Counted from the first letter of the stretch, positions 22,888 through 33,652 are shown. The stretch: 64,000 nt of DNA from JBBDSH01 sp040905045 (GCA_040905045.1 JBBDSH010000050.1:65063-129062), one strand, 5' to 3'. Notes: generated by a model not told the origin, from the sequence alone. Made by a program: numbers and translations.

Positions 22888-24138
22888 ATGAAAAAAACGC
22901 TCGCTTCTATCTCCAGCCTGCTGGTCAGCGTCGCCATCCTGCTCCTGGGCAGCGGCCTGCTGGGCACGCTGCTGACCCTGCGCGCCGGCATTGAGGGCTT
23001 TTCGGAAACGACGATCGGTCTGATCGCGTCCATGTATTTTCTCGGTTTCATCATCGGGACGTTTGTCTGTCCCAGGCTGATTCAGCGATCCGGGCATATC
23101 CGCAGTTTTGCCGTTATGGCCTCGATTGCCTCCTGCACGATCCTCATCTACGGGCTCTGGCTGGAGCCCGTCGTCTGGATGATCACGCGTTTGGTCACCG
23201 GCATCTGCCTCGTCAGCATCTACATTATCATCGAGAGCTGGCTTAATGCCCAGGCCAATAATGAGACCCGGGGACGTGTCTTCGCCACTTACATGATGAT
23301 TAACCTGTTATTTCTGGCACTGGGCCAGTTCCTCATACTGGCAGGCGATATCAATACCCTGGAGTTATTCGGGATTTCCGCAATTCTGTTTTCCCTGGGA
23401 CTGGTACCGGTAGCCATGACACGCCTGCCGGAACCGGCGCCGGTGCACAAAATCAGGCCGGACCTGCGCGAACTGTACCGGCTGGTGCCGTCGGGCTTCA
23501 TGGGCAGCCTGATATCCGGGGTAGTAGGCAGCGCCTTCTGGGGCCTGGGACCGTTGTACGCCCTGCAGGCGGGACTGTCCGAGGAAGGCATCGCCGTCTT
23601 CATGGGCGCCGCCATCATCGGCGGCGCCCTGTTGCAATGGCCGCTGGGCCTGCTTTCGGATCGCCGCGACCGGCGTCTAGTGTTGCTGGACATCAGCCTG
23701 TTCAGCGCCGTCATCGCCGTCATTGGCCTGCTGGTCCCTACTGACACCGCCGTCTGGCTGGCTGTCGCCATGTTCTTCTACGGCGGCATGATGTTTTCCA
23801 TCTACCCCATCAGCGCCGCCTTGACCAATGATTACACCGACCCGGTCGAACATGTGGAAACCAGCGGCAACCTGCTTATGGTCTACGGCCTGGGCGCCGC
23901 CGTCGGCCCCTTTATCGGCGGGCTGGCCATGCAATGGTTCGGCCGCGAGAGTCTGTTCATCCTGTTTGCCGTCTTCGGCGTACTGCTAACGTTGTATTTG
24001 TGGCTGCAACGCCGATACTTCCCGGAAGCGGCCGACGTGCCGAAGACGCACTTCGTCCCGTTGACCCGGACTTCCCAGGTGGCCATAGAAAGCCTGGCCG
24101 AGGCACCCACCGCGGAGGTATCCGAAACCTCAGTCTGA
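22888..24138 (+). CDS. MFS transporter (YcaD-like)
   Basis: A 416-residue inner-membrane transporter with about 12 hydrophobic segments, of the major facilitator superfamily. Residues MYFLGFIIGTFVCPRLIQRSGHIR cover the end of helix 2 and the loop 2-3 signature region, and GLLSDRRDRRLVL is the equivalent loop in the second half. From memory the sequence resembles the YcaD group. Substrate unknown. It is divergent from the ATP-grasp gene at 21278 and could export or import that cluster's product (inference). The C-terminal tail after about residue 385 is hydrophilic. It converges on the lytic transglycosylase gene with a 27-base gap. Confidence 0.85.
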   Translation: MKKTLASISSLLVSVAILLLGSGLLGTLLTLRAGIEGFSETTIGLIASMYFLGFIIGTFVCPRLIQRSGHIRSFAVMASIASCTILIYGLWLEPVVWMITRLVTGICLVSIYIIIESWLNAQANNETRGRVFATYMMINLLFLALGQFLILAGDINTLELFGISAILFSLGLVPVAMTRLPEPAPVHKIRPDLRELYRLVPSGFMGSLISGVVGSAFWGLGPLYALQAGLSEEGIAVFMGAAIIGGALLQWPLGLLSDRRDRRLVLLDISLFSAVIAVIGLLVPTDTAVWLAVAMFFYGGMMFSIYPISAALTNDYTDPVEHVETSGNLLMVYGLGAAVGPFIGGLAMQWFGRESLFILFAVFGVLLTLYLWLQRRYFPEAADVPKTHFVPLTRTSQVAIESLAEAPTAEVSETSV

Positions 24139-24165
24139 GCACGCCGCTTCTATGCCCAGGGGTAC

Positions 24166-26334
24166 TTAGTTGAGAGCGGGGGAATTGATCGCCCGTGATG
24201 TACCGGCGCTGCGAATGGATTCGGTAACCCGCACATAGTTGTTGTAAAGGGTCCGGATCTCCCGCACATAAACCACCGTTTGGCCGCACCGGCAACGTCG
24301 TGTCCACTCGCCGTCGTGACGGTAGGGTTGTGCCAGTGCCAGCATCGCCGTCTCCACATTGTCGAACCAGCGATTCGGATTCAGGCCTGTCTCCTCCGCC
24401 AGCCGGCGCGCCTGCTGGATGCGCCTGTAACCGGCGTTATAAGCAGCCAGCGTAAACCAGGTGCGATCCTGCAGCTGCGGTATGTCATCGAAACGCCCGC
24501 GCAGATAATCGAGATATCGAATACCGCCAAGGATGTTGTGCGCCGGGTCGTCCCGTTCCTCGACGCCCACTTCCTCCGCTGTCGCGGGCAGTAACTGCAT
24601 CAGTCCCTCGGCGCCGGCGTAGGAAACCGCCATCGGATCAAAACGGCTTTCCTGGTACATCTGCGCCACGATCAGGCGCCAGTCGAAACCGTAGTCTTTG
24701 GCGTATTCATGAACGATCCGGTCAAACGGCGAAAGTTGCACGAGTTCAGCCAACTGGTTCGCGCTGGCCTTTCTTTTCCCCGGCCGCTCGATATAGCGGG
24801 AGTAGAGCACATTATAAAATCCGCGCCGGTATTCCCGGCCGATAAACCCGTTCAGGGCCGTCAGTAATTGCATATCGGAGGCACGCACCACCCAGGCCTG
24901 GGGCCGCGGCTCCGCCAGCCGAAAATGCGCCTTCAGGTTCAGTTGACGGCTGAATTCCGCGTTCACCTCATGGCTGCCGATGACCGTCAGGTCATACAGA
25001 CCCCGGGCAACCCGAAACAGAACGGTTTCGGTATTGAGCCCGTCTTCAGCGGCAATGATTTCCACATCAATGCCCTGCTCCTCGCGCAACGTCTCCAGAT
25101 AACCTCGCCAGGGGCTTTCCTCCGGCAGATAGATACGCCTTCCGTCCAGATCCCGCGGCGCCTGCAACGCGCTGTCATGGGAACGCCCGACCAGTACCGG
25201 CGCGGAATGATTATAGGCCTTTGAGGCACGCAGGCCTTCGCCTTCAGGAACAGTTGATTGCGGCAGTGAGGCGGCGATGACATCGCCGCGGCCCTGCTTC
25301 AGGAGAGACTGCATTTCCGACTGATCCCGGGCGATAACAACATCCACGCGCAGACCGTTTTCTTCGGCAAAACGCCTTATCAACTCGTATTCGAAGCCCC
25401 TGAACCGGCCATTCTCAAAAAACACGTTGACCGGGCTGCGATAGGTGATCAACCTCAATAACCTGCGCTTTTTCAATGATGCCAGGTCTTCCCTGTAAAC
25501 CTTCGCCAGATCCATTTGCAGGTGCTTCCTGTTGATGAACCGGTTCAGTGAGCCGTGCAACCTCCCGGCGTTTTCGTGTACCAGCCAGTGCCGGTATTCC
25601 GGCTCGCCCAGGGACAGCTGTATTTCGAGATCCGGATAATCAGCCAGCAGGGACTGCAGCGACTGGCTGTCCATAACCGCCAAATCGTAACGGCCGGAAC
25701 TGACCCGTTCCAAAACCTGTCGATCCGTCACGGCAACGGGGATAGTAATCACGTCCATGCCGGGCGCGTCCTTTTGCATGGATGCGACCAACGTACTGAC
25801 GGGCGATTGTTCACGCACGGCAATCTGCCGTACTGACAGATCCCGGGCCTCGTCTATGACCCCGCCGCCGTCCCGGCCCACTACCCGTGGTTGCGTCATT
25901 CCCCAGGACAGGGTGTTTCGCACCGGCAGTGCCGGGCCGGCATGAACCGACTCATTCAGCGAGGCGATGATATCGCCCCGACCGTCTTCCAGTGATGTGA
26001 GTAATTGCCAGGGAGTGTCGGCCGGGACCCATTCCGGAACCAGGTCATGAGCACGGCTGAATTGTTCCAGCATCCGTTTCTCTTCAGGCTCGATGCGGGA
26101 CTCCAGGTAAAGAATACGGAGAACGCCTTTCTGCCGCAGTACCGGCAGATCCGCCGAGTAGGTATCCGGGCCCGGGCGGTTGTCCTGCGTCAAACCCTCC
26201 CGGACAGGCGCAACGGGCGTCTTGCCGCCAGCCACCGGATCGCGGGGCGCCGGCGACAGCAGGAACGGCAGAGTGAGAAGTGCGCACACGGAAACGGCAA
26301 CGGCGCCGCCGGTACGCCGGATTGAAATCGCCAA
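24166..26334 (-). CDS. MltF-like lytic transglycosylase with two solute-binding domains
   Basis: A 722-residue envelope protein that cleaves peptidoglycan glycan strands. An N-terminal membrane anchor or signal (VAVSVCALLTLPFLL) is followed by two tandem periplasmic solute-binding (SBP_bac_3) domains: one from VLRILYLESRIEP (about residues 70-270), one from LLRLITYRSPVNVFF (about 293-520). The SLT domain follows, with catalytic Glu562 in YQESRFDP, then GAEGLMQLLPATA and LAAYNAG. E. coli MltF is about 518 residues with one binding domain; here it is duplicated. The start is TTG at 26334, behind GGGGA. MurU follows upstream, consistent with cell-wall turnover. Confidence 0.88.
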   Translation of the reverse strand: MAISIRRTGGAVAVSVCALLTLPFLLSPAPRDPVAGGKTPVAPVREGLTQDNRPGPDTYSADLPVLRQKGVLRILYLESRIEPEEKRMLEQFSRAHDLVPEWVPADTPWQLLTSLEDGRGDIIASLNESVHAGPALPVRNTLSWGMTQPRVVGRDGGGVIDEARDLSVRQIAVREQSPVSTLVASMQKDAPGMDVITIPVAVTDRQVLERVSSGRYDLAVMDSQSLQSLLADYPDLEIQLSLGEPEYRHWLVHENAGRLHGSLNRFINRKHLQMDLAKVYREDLASLKKRRLLRLITYRSPVNVFFENGRFRGFEYELIRRFAEENGLRVDVVIARDQSEMQSLLKQGRGDVIAASLPQSTVPEGEGLRASKAYNHSAPVLVGRSHDSALQAPRDLDGRRIYLPEESPWRGYLETLREEQGIDVEIIAAEDGLNTETVLFRVARGLYDLTVIGSHEVNAEFSRQLNLKAHFRLAEPRPQAWVVRASDMQLLTALNGFIGREYRRGFYNVLYSRYIERPGKRKASANQLAELVQLSPFDRIVHEYAKDYGFDWRLIVAQMYQESRFDPMAVSYAGAEGLMQLLPATAEEVGVEERDDPAHNILGGIRYLDYLRGRFDDIPQLQDRTWFTLAAYNAGYRRIQQARRLAEETGLNPNRWFDNVETAMLALAQPYRHDGEWTRRCRCGQTVVYVREIRTLYNNYVRVTESIRSAGTSRAINSPALN

Positions 26335-26469
26335 AGATATTCCCCGCTAGCCCTGAATCCGCGGCTACTATACGCAGATTCCTTAAAAATATCTATATAT
26401 TGTGATGTTCTTCTCATAATCCACTAGATGTAGAGGTGGGAAGAGATGTGATGATGTTATTGTGAGTGC

Positions 26470-27180
<711 letters not shown>

Positions 27181-27272
27181 TTATTGAACGCTGTTTGCAA
27201 AAACCGGAATATATTTTTTGTCCGGATCGAATCTCTGGCATTATCATCAATAAAATCATTCTTTCATACCTT

Positions 27273-28238
27273 ATGATCCTTGCCTTTTTCCAGATCATCG
27301 CCGGACTCGGACTGCTCGTCTACGGCGCCGACAAGTTCGTCAACGGTGCCTCCGGCCTGGCGCGCAGACTCGGCGTGCCGCCGATCATCATCGGCATGTC
27401 CGTGGTCGGCGTCGCCACGTCGATACCCGAAGTCCTGGTGGGCTCGGTTGCGGCCCTGAACGGCAAGACGCACATCGCCATCGGTAACGCCCTGGGTTCC
27501 AACATCGCCAATATGGGCCTGGTGCTGGGCGGCACAGCGGTGATCATGCCCATGGTTGCCCGATCCGATACACTGCTGCGTGAATACAAGGTGATGTGTA
27601 TTGCCATGCTGGCGGCGTTGCTGATCCTCCTGGACCTCGACCTTAGCCGTACAGACGGCATTATCCTGCTGCTGGCCCTTGCTGTGGTCAGCGCCTGGAT
27701 TTTCCATGTGGCGCGCACCTCGCCCGGAACGGACCCCCTGGCCCGGGAATATGAAAAGGAGTTCAGGGCAGAGACTACCGTGGCGCGATCCCTGCTGATC
27801 CTGGTCTTCGGTCTCGGCCTGTTGCTGGCAGGCGCGGAAATCCTGGTCCGTGGCGCGGTTTTCGTGGCGGAGTTCTTCGGTATCAGCGATCTGGTCATCG
27901 GCCTGACCGTCATTGCCGTCGGCACCAGCCTGCCGGAGCTGGCGGCCTCCATCATGAGCGTTCTCAAGGACGAGGCCGATATCGCCATCGGCAACGTCAT
28001 CGGCTCGAACATATTCAACATGCTTATGGTGCTGGGCGTGCCGCCCCTGATCCATCCGGACAGCTTCGGTTTTGAGGTATTATGGCGCGATTTCTCCGTA
28101 ATGGTCATACTGACCGTACTCATGGGTATCATGGTCTTCCTGCGCGGGCACGGCCGATTTGATCGGGGTGAGGGCGCGCTGCTTTTATCGGGTTTTCTTG
28201 CCTATCAGTCCTGGCTGTTTTTTGCGGCGACAGGCTGA
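27273..28238 (+). CDS. yrbG: Calcium/sodium antiporter, CaCA family (YrbG)
   Basis: A 321-residue inner-membrane antiporter with about 10 helices and the two inverted alpha repeats typical of CaCA exchangers: MSVVGVATSIPEVLVGSVAA with GNALGSNIANMGLVLG, and LTVIAVGTSLPELAASIMSV with GNVIGSNIFNMLMVLG. The open frame begins at 27144, but ATG 27273 (MILAFFQIIAGLG) matches family N-termini. It is followed by kdsD, the same order as yrbG-kdsD-kdsC-lptC-lptA-lptB in E. coli. Confidence 0.93.
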   Translation: MILAFFQIIAGLGLLVYGADKFVNGASGLARRLGVPPIIIGMSVVGVATSIPEVLVGSVAALNGKTHIAIGNALGSNIANMGLVLGGTAVIMPMVARSDTLLREYKVMCIAMLAALLILLDLDLSRTDGIILLLALAVVSAWIFHVARTSPGTDPLAREYEKEFRAETTVARSLLILVFGLGLLLAGAEILVRGAVFVAEFFGISDLVIGLTVIAVGTSLPELAASIMSVLKDEADIAIGNVIGSNIFNMLMVLGVPPLIHPDSFGFEVLWRDFSVMVILTVLMGIMVFLRGHGRFDRGEGALLLSGFLAYQSWLFFAATG

Positions 28239-28259
28239 CGGTGACTCCATTACAATTTC

Positions 28260-29273
28260 ATGCCCGATCCAATCAACATCAAGGCTGATATGCAGGAAAA
28301 GAGCTCCCGGGACAAGCTGTTGCAGCTGGGCCGTGCCGTCATAGAAACGGAAGCGGCCGGTGTGGTGGAACTCGTCAGCCGCATCGATGACCGGTTCTTT
28401 GAAGCCTGCAATCACATAATCGCCTGTCAGGGCCGGACCGTCGTCATCGGCATGGGCAAATCCGGGCATGTCGGCAACAAACTGGCCGCGACCCTGGCCA
28501 GCACCGGCACACCCGCCTTTTTCGTTCATCCGGGCGAGGCCAGTCACGGCGATCTGGGAATGATCACCTCCCGGGACGTGGTGGTTGCCCTGTCCAATTC
28601 CGGTGAGACCGACGAAATCCTCACTCTGCTGCCGGTAATCAAGCGCCTGGCCGTGCCGCTGATCGCGCTGACCGGCAATCCGGCCTCAACCCTGGCGCGA
28701 TCAGCGACGGTCAACCTTGATGTCAGTGTCTCGAAAGAGGCCTGCCCGCTGGGCCTGGCGCCGACCACAAGCACCACGGCGGCCCTGGTCATGGGCGATG
28801 CCTTGGCCATCGCCCTGCTGGAGGCGCGCGGTTTCAGTGAAAAGGATTTTGCCCTGTCTCATCCCGGCGGCACACTTGGGCGACGGCTTTTGCTCAGGGT
28901 CAGCGATATCATGCATACGGGCAAGGCTGTTCCCAAGGTGGATACCGGCACAAAACTCAGGGATGCCTTGCTGGAAATGAGCGCCAAGGGTCTCGGTACC
29001 ACCGCCGTGGTGGACGACGAGAACCGGGTCCTGGGGATTTTTACCGACGGCGACCTGCGCCGCACCCTCGACAGCGGCGCGGATATTCATAACGCCTCCG
29101 TGGCCGATGTCATGACCGGCAATTGCAAGACCATTCACGCCGACGCGCTGGCGGCCGAGGCCCTGCACATGATGGAAGAATTCAAGATTAATGCGTTGCT
29201 GGTGGTCGATGACGGGAATACGCTGATCGGTGTTCTCAACATGCACGATCTTCTGCGCGCCAGGGTGGTCTGA
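28260..29273 (+). CDS. kdsD: Arabinose-5-phosphate isomerase KdsD
   Basis: Converts ribulose 5-phosphate to arabinose 5-phosphate, the first committed step toward Kdo of LPS. The 337 residues comprise a SIS domain (VIGMGKSGHVGNKLAATLAS, SHGDLGMI, LSNSGETDEI) at about 40-180, then two CBS domains starting near ISDIMHTGKAVP and VADVMTGN. The family motif SHPGGTLGRRLL separates the parts. kdsC begins 5 bases after the stop, so the two are translationally close. Confidence 0.96.
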   Translation: MPDPINIKADMQEKSSRDKLLQLGRAVIETEAAGVVELVSRIDDRFFEACNHIIACQGRTVVIGMGKSGHVGNKLAATLASTGTPAFFVHPGEASHGDLGMITSRDVVVALSNSGETDEILTLLPVIKRLAVPLIALTGNPASTLARSATVNLDVSVSKEACPLGLAPTTSTTAALVMGDALAIALLEARGFSEKDFALSHPGGTLGRRLLLRVSDIMHTGKAVPKVDTGTKLRDALLEMSAKGLGTTAVVDDENRVLGIFTDGDLRRTLDSGADIHNASVADVMTGNCKTIHADALAAEALHMMEEFKINALLVVDDGNTLIGVLNMHDLLRARVV

Positions 29274-29278
29274 GCTCC

Positions 29279-29803
29279 ATGGACGATATTCTCAGGAAGG
29301 CGGCAACAATTCGCCTGGCGGTGTTCGATGTCGACGGCGTGCTCACCGACGGCCGTCTCATCCTCGGCAACAACGGCAGTGAATACAAAAGCTTTCATGT
29401 TCATGACGGCCTCGGACTGGTGATGCTGAAGCGGGCCGGGCTGCTCGTGGCTGTGATCTCCGCGCGCAAATCCGACATCGTCTCGGAAAGGATGGCGGCA
29501 TTGGGCATCGAATACGTTTATCAGGGACAGGACGACAAGCGCGGGGCATTGCTGGGACTGATGCGGGATTTGAATGTCCAGCCCGATGAGACCGCCTTCG
29601 TCGGCGACGACCTCATCGATCTGCCGGCCATGGCCGCGGCCGGATTCTCCATCGCCGTAGGCAACGCCCACCCCTTTGTCAGGGAGCACGCGGACTGGGT
29701 AACACAGGGACACGGCGGCCGGGGCGCTGTGCGGGAAATCTGTGAACTGATCCTCAAGGCCCACGGACGGCTGGAAACGGTCTACCGGGAGTTCCTGCCG
29801 TGA
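29279..29803 (+). CDS. kdsC: Kdo-8-phosphate phosphatase KdsC
   Basis: HAD-superfamily phosphatase that hydrolyses Kdo 8-phosphate to Kdo. Seen in 174 residues: FDVDGVLTDG (motif I with nucleophile Asp), ISARKSDIVSERMAAL (motif II), the conserved Lys in YQGQDDKRGAL, and FVGDDLIDLPAM (motif III). It is C0-type with no cap domain, as KdsC forms tetramers. It sits between kdsD and lptC in the standard order. Confidence 0.96.
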   Translation: MDDILRKAATIRLAVFDVDGVLTDGRLILGNNGSEYKSFHVHDGLGLVMLKRAGLLVAVISARKSDIVSERMAALGIEYVYQGQDDKRGALLGLMRDLNVQPDETAFVGDDLIDLPAMAAAGFSIAVGNAHPFVREHADWVTQGHGGRGAVREICELILKAHGRLETVYREFLP

Positions 29804-29846
29804 ACCGCCCGGCTCCATCACACGGAACCGGGGAATATCCGGAATC

Positions 29847-30422
29847 ATGTCACAGCGCCTGATAATCCTGGCCCTGCTGGTCACCGCCGCTCTGGGCAGC
29901 ACCTGGATAATGAACCGCATCGGCCAGGATGAGTCTGATATTGAGACAGACGGGGAGTTTCAGGAACCGGATTATTATATGGAAGACTTCACCACCCTCA
30001 CCATGCGCGGCGACGGCACACCCAAACACCGCCTGCAGGCCCTGTATATGGCGCATTACCCCGATGACGATACAACGGAGCTGATCGATCCAACCATGAA
30101 AATCTTTCGCGTTGACAGTACGCCGCTCTATATCAGCGCCGACAAGGGATGGGTTACCGCTAATAATGAAATTGTATTACTGCGGGGGAACGTTACCATG
30201 TGGGAAGAGGGCGAAACGGGCGAGCGCATCATGGATGTCAACACAAGCGAGGTCCGCGTTCTGACGGAAGAGGAATACGCCGAAACTGACAAATATGCCA
30301 CCATTAACAAAGACCGTACCACTATTACCGGCACGGGCATGCGGGCCCATTTCAAAGACAGCCGGCTGGAAATTATCGACCATGAACGAACTGTCATTAA
30401 ACCGAAGCCGAATAATACATAA
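29847..30422 (+). CDS. lptC: LPS export protein LptC
   Basis: Bitopic inner-membrane protein that passes LPS from the LptBFG transporter to LptA. The 191 residues have one N-terminal membrane segment (LIILALLVTAALGSTWIM) and a periplasmic jelly-roll domain with YYMEDFTTLTM and the family segment LYISADKGWVTANNEIVLLRG. The 3' end overlaps lptA by 41 bases. Confidence 0.93.
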   Translation: MSQRLIILALLVTAALGSTWIMNRIGQDESDIETDGEFQEPDYYMEDFTTLTMRGDGTPKHRLQALYMAHYPDDDTTELIDPTMKIFRVDSTPLYISADKGWVTANNEIVLLRGNVTMWEEGETGERIMDVNTSEVRVLTEEEYAETDKYATINKDRTTITGTGMRAHFKDSRLEIIDHERTVIKPKPNNT

Positions 30423-30990
30423 ACTTGCCTGCCTCCTTGTCCTGGCCGGCCTGAGCCAGGCGGCGGCGGGGCTTTCATCGGACAAGGACCAGCCCATTGA
30501 GGTGGAAGCGGACACGGCGGAACTGGATGACCTGAAGAACAGGAGCATTTACACCGGCAATGTCATCGTCACGCAGGGAAGCATCCGCATGACCGGCGAC
30601 AAGATGACCGTCTACCATACCGAGGACGACGAACTGGATACGCTGATCATGGAAGGCAAGCCGGCCACCTATCGACAGCTGCCCGATGACAGCGATGTTT
30701 ATGACGAAGCCGAGGCGCTGACCATTGAATATTATGAATTACAGAACCTGGTGATCCTGATCGAGGAGGCCAAGGTCAGACAGGAAAGCATGACCATGAC
30801 CGGCGACCGCATAGACTACGACACGGAACTGAGCCAGGTAAAGGCGCAAAGCAAGGCGCGGGCGACAACAGACACGGATGCGCCTGAGGAATCAGGCCGG
30901 GTGAAGGTCATTCTGAAAAAACAAAAGGCCGAAGAACAGGATGAAGCGCCGGCAAAGCCGGACTCGCCCGACGCACCGGTGGACCAGTAG
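30382..30990 (+). CDS. lptA: LPS transport periplasmic protein LptA
   Basis: Periplasmic bridge of the LPS export machine. The 202 residues start with a signal peptide (LACLLVLAGLSQAAAG) and continue with the OstA-like domain: DQPIEVEADTAELDD, YTGNVIVTQGSIRMTGDKM, and later DRIDYDTELSQVKA. The C-terminus is an extended acidic and Pro-rich tail. I chose ATG 30382, which places the signal peptide correctly and overlaps lptC; the open frame from 30295 is a shadow upstream. Confidence 0.93.
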   Translation: MNELSLNRSRIIHKLACLLVLAGLSQAAAGLSSDKDQPIEVEADTAELDDLKNRSIYTGNVIVTQGSIRMTGDKMTVYHTEDDELDTLIMEGKPATYRQLPDDSDVYDEAEALTIEYYELQNLVILIEEAKVRQESMTMTGDRIDYDTELSQVKAQSKARATTDTDAPEESGRVKVILKKQKAEEQDEAPAKPDSPDAPVDQ

Positions 30991-31032
30991 CCGGCACGGC
31001 GATCGTTTCAACAGGATTCTTTGACACATATT

Positions 31033-31761
31033 ATGAGCAGCGTTCTTTCCGCCCGCCACCTTTCCAAGCAATTCCGCCGCCGCCAAGTCGTGCGCGATGT
31101 GAGTCTTTCGGTGAAAAGCGGCGAGATCGTCGGCCTGCTGGGACCCAACGGCGCCGGCAAGACCACCAGCTTCCATATGATTGTCGGCCTGATCCCCTGC
31201 GACGACGGTGAAATATTTATCAATGACCGCAACATCAGTCACCTGCCCATGGACAAACGGGCTCACCTGGGGCTGGGCTACCTGCCTCAGGAATCCTCCA
31301 TTTTCCGCAAGCTGACCGTGGAGGAGAACATCATGGCCATTCTGGAAACGCGCCGCGGCCTCGGTATCGAAGAGATGCGGGAACGGCTGGAGGGACTGCT
31401 GCACGAATTCCATATCGACCACTTGCGCGACAATCTCGGCCTGAGCCTGTCCGGGGGCGAGCGCCGGCGCGTGGAAATCGCCCGGGCGCTGGCCACCAGC
31501 CCGGAGTTCCTGCTTCTTGATGAACCTTTTGCGGGGATCGACCCCATATCCATCAGCGACATACAACGCATGACCCAATACCTGGCACAGCTCGGCCTGG
31601 GTGTTTTAATCACCGATCATAATGTCCGGGAAACCCTGGGCTCCTGCGACCGTGCCTACATCGTCAGTGACGGACAGATTATCTCCGAGGGCACGCCTGA
31701 ACAAATCCTGGCCGACGAACATGTCAGGGAGGTATACCTGGGCGCCCAGTTCAGAATGTAA
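31033..31761 (+). CDS. lptB: LPS export ABC transporter ATPase LptB
   Basis: Cytoplasmic ATPase of the LptB2FG transporter. Walker A is [10 protein letters not shown] (about residues 37-46), the Q-loop is in [11 protein letters not shown], the signature is [17 protein letters not shown], Walker B is [13 protein letters not shown], and the H-loop is ITDHNVRE. Length 242 residues. ATG 31033 gives the usual [12 protein letters not shown] start; a TTG at 31021 is in frame. lptF and lptG are not in the window. Confidence 0.97.
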   Translation: MSSVLSARHLSKQFRRRQVVRDVSLSVKSGEIVGLLGPNGAGKTTSFHMIVGLIPCDDGEIFINDRNISHLPMDKRAHLGLGYLPQESSIFRKLTVEENIMAILETRRGLGIEEMRERLEGLLHEFHIDHLRDNLGLSLSGGERRRVEIARALATSPEFLLLDEPFAGIDPISISDIQRMTQYLAQLGLGVLITDHNVRETLGSCDRAYIVSDGQIISEGTPEQILADEHVREVYLGAQFRM

Positions 31762-31811
31762 CCCGCAATCCGGCACGAAAGCGACGCCGCTTTTGCGTTA
31801 AACTAGCCAGT

Positions 31812-33272
31812 ATGAAGCCGTCCCTACAATTAAAGATCGGTCAAAGCCTTACCATGACGCCGCAACTGCAGCAGGCCATCCGGCTGCTGCAGCTCTCCAG
31901 CATGGAACTGCAGACCGAAATCCAGGAAGCCCTGGATTCCAACATGATGCTGGAACTGGACGAAGGCGGCGACGAAGAACAGGAGGATGGCAACCAGGAA
32001 CAAAACGACCGTCAGAATGATATGGAAGCCGCCCCCGGCAACGATTCCTCCAGTGAAAATGATATCCCCGGCGATCTGCCGATCGATACCGCATGGGAGG
32101 ATATTTATGACGGCGGCGTCGGTTACGCCCGCGGCGGCGGCAATGAGGACGATTATAACGGTTATGACAACCGCGGCGGTGAAGAGAAAACCCTGGGGGA
32201 ACATCTGCTCTGGCAACTGAATCTGACGCCCACGTCCGAAACGGACCGTGCCATCGCCACCGCCATTATCGACGCCCTCGACGATGATGGTTACCTGACC
32301 TGTTCACTCGAGGACATAAAGGGCCTGATGGGACAGGAGCCCGGCGTCGAACTGGACGAGGTAGAAGCCGTTCTGCACCTGGTCCAGGCCATGGAGCCCG
32401 CCGGCGTGGGCGCCCGGGACCTGAAGGAATGCCTGCAGCTGCAGCTTGCCCAGGCGGCTCCGGACACACCCTGGCTGGAAGAAGCAATCAAACTGGTCGA
32501 CGAACACCTGGATCTGCTGGCTTCCCATGACTATGGACAGTTGATGCGCAAACTGAAACTCCCGCGCGAGGATCTCTCGGAGGTCATTTCCCTGATCCAG
32601 TCGCTCAACCCGCGGCCCGGCGGGCTGATCCACGATCAAACCGTTCAGTATGTCATTCCGGATGTCTATGTTAAAAAGGTCAGGGGAGTCTGGCGCGTGG
32701 AACTGAACACCGATGCCATGCCCAGGCTGCGCATCAATTCCGAGTACGCGCATATGATCAAACGCGCCGACAGCAGCAGTGACAATACATCCATGAAAGA
32801 GCACCTGCAGGAAGCACGCTGGTTCATCAAGAGTCTGCAAAGCCGCGCGGAGACCCTGCTGCGGGTCGCGTCCTGCATCGTGGAAAGGCAGCGCGCGTTT
32901 CTCGAATACGGCGAAGAGGCGATGAAGCCGTTGGTATTGCACGATATTGCTGAAACGCTGGACATGCACGAGTCCACCATCTCCCGCGTTACCACCCGCA
33001 AATATATGCATACGCCGCGGGGCGTATTCGAACTGAAATATTTCTTCTCCAGTCATGTCAGTACGGATCAGGGCGGCACGGCATCGTCCACGGCCATACG
33101 TGCCCTGATCAAAAAACTGATCAGCGGTGAACAACCACAAAAACCGCTGAGCGACAGCAAGATCGCTTCCCTGCTTGGAGAACAGGGCATCAACGTCGCG
33201 CGAAGAACCGTGGCGAAATACCGGGAGGCACTGTCGATACCGCCATCCAACGAGAGAAAGCGTTTGTTCTAG
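31812..33272 (+). CDS. rpoN: RNA polymerase sigma-54 factor RpoN
   Basis: Alternative sigma factor that recognises -24/-12 promoters and needs an AAA+ activator. The 486 residues show region I ([19 protein letters not shown], residues 5-23), an acidic region II (about 50-115), core-binding region around 120-290, a helix-turn-helix with [20 protein letters not shown], and the C-terminal RpoN box [12 protein letters not shown]. It lies between lptB and hpf, as in most Gammaproteobacteria. Confidence 0.97.
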   Translation: MKPSLQLKIGQSLTMTPQLQQAIRLLQLSSMELQTEIQEALDSNMMLELDEGGDEEQEDGNQEQNDRQNDMEAAPGNDSSSENDIPGDLPIDTAWEDIYDGGVGYARGGGNEDDYNGYDNRGGEEKTLGEHLLWQLNLTPTSETDRAIATAIIDALDDDGYLTCSLEDIKGLMGQEPGVELDEVEAVLHLVQAMEPAGVGARDLKECLQLQLAQAAPDTPWLEEAIKLVDEHLDLLASHDYGQLMRKLKLPREDLSEVISLIQSLNPRPGGLIHDQTVQYVIPDVYVKKVRGVWRVELNTDAMPRLRINSEYAHMIKRADSSSDNTSMKEHLQEARWFIKSLQSRAETLLRVASCIVERQRAFLEYGEEAMKPLVLHDIAETLDMHESTISRVTTRKYMHTPRGVFELKYFFSSHVSTDQGGTASSTAIRALIKKLISGEQPQKPLSDSKIASLLGEQGINVARRTVAKYREALSIPPSNERKRLF

Positions 33273-33294
33273 ATAAAACCGTCAGGAGATTCAT

Positions 33295-33624
33295 ATGCAG
33301 ATTAATTTGACCGGACATCATATTGATATCACTCCCGCCTTGCGTTCCTATGTGGAGACAAAATTTGAAAAACTGGAACGCCATTTCGACAATATGACCA
33401 ACATACATGTCATACTTACCGTTCAGAAAGAACGCCAGATTGCCGAGGCCACCATACATGTTAATAGGGGCAACCTGTTCGCCGAAGCGGAACAGACCGA
33501 TATGTACGCGGCCATCGACGAACTGATCGACAAACTCGACCGCCAGGTCAAGAAGCATAAGGAAAAGCTCACGGACCACCACAACAGGGAAGGCAGGATG
33601 AAAAACCATGAACAACCCGAGTAA
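33295..33624 (+). CDS. hpf: Ribosome hibernation promoting factor (short HPF)
   Basis: A 109-residue protein of the HPF/YfiA family that binds the 30S subunit and helps form 100S ribosome dimers in stationary phase. MQINLTGHHIDITPALRSYV begins the fold, and YAAIDELIDKLDRQVKKHKEK is the conserved basic helix. It is the short form, without the C-terminal dimerisation domain of long HPF. AGGAG precedes the start at a good distance. Confidence 0.95.
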   Translation: MQINLTGHHIDITPALRSYVETKFEKLERHFDNMTNIHVILTVQKERQIAEATIHVNRGNLFAEAEQTDMYAAIDELIDKLDRQVKKHKEKLTDHHNREGRMKNHEQPE

Positions 33625-33652
33625 CCCGGCCACCCGCAAGTGAACTTTAACC

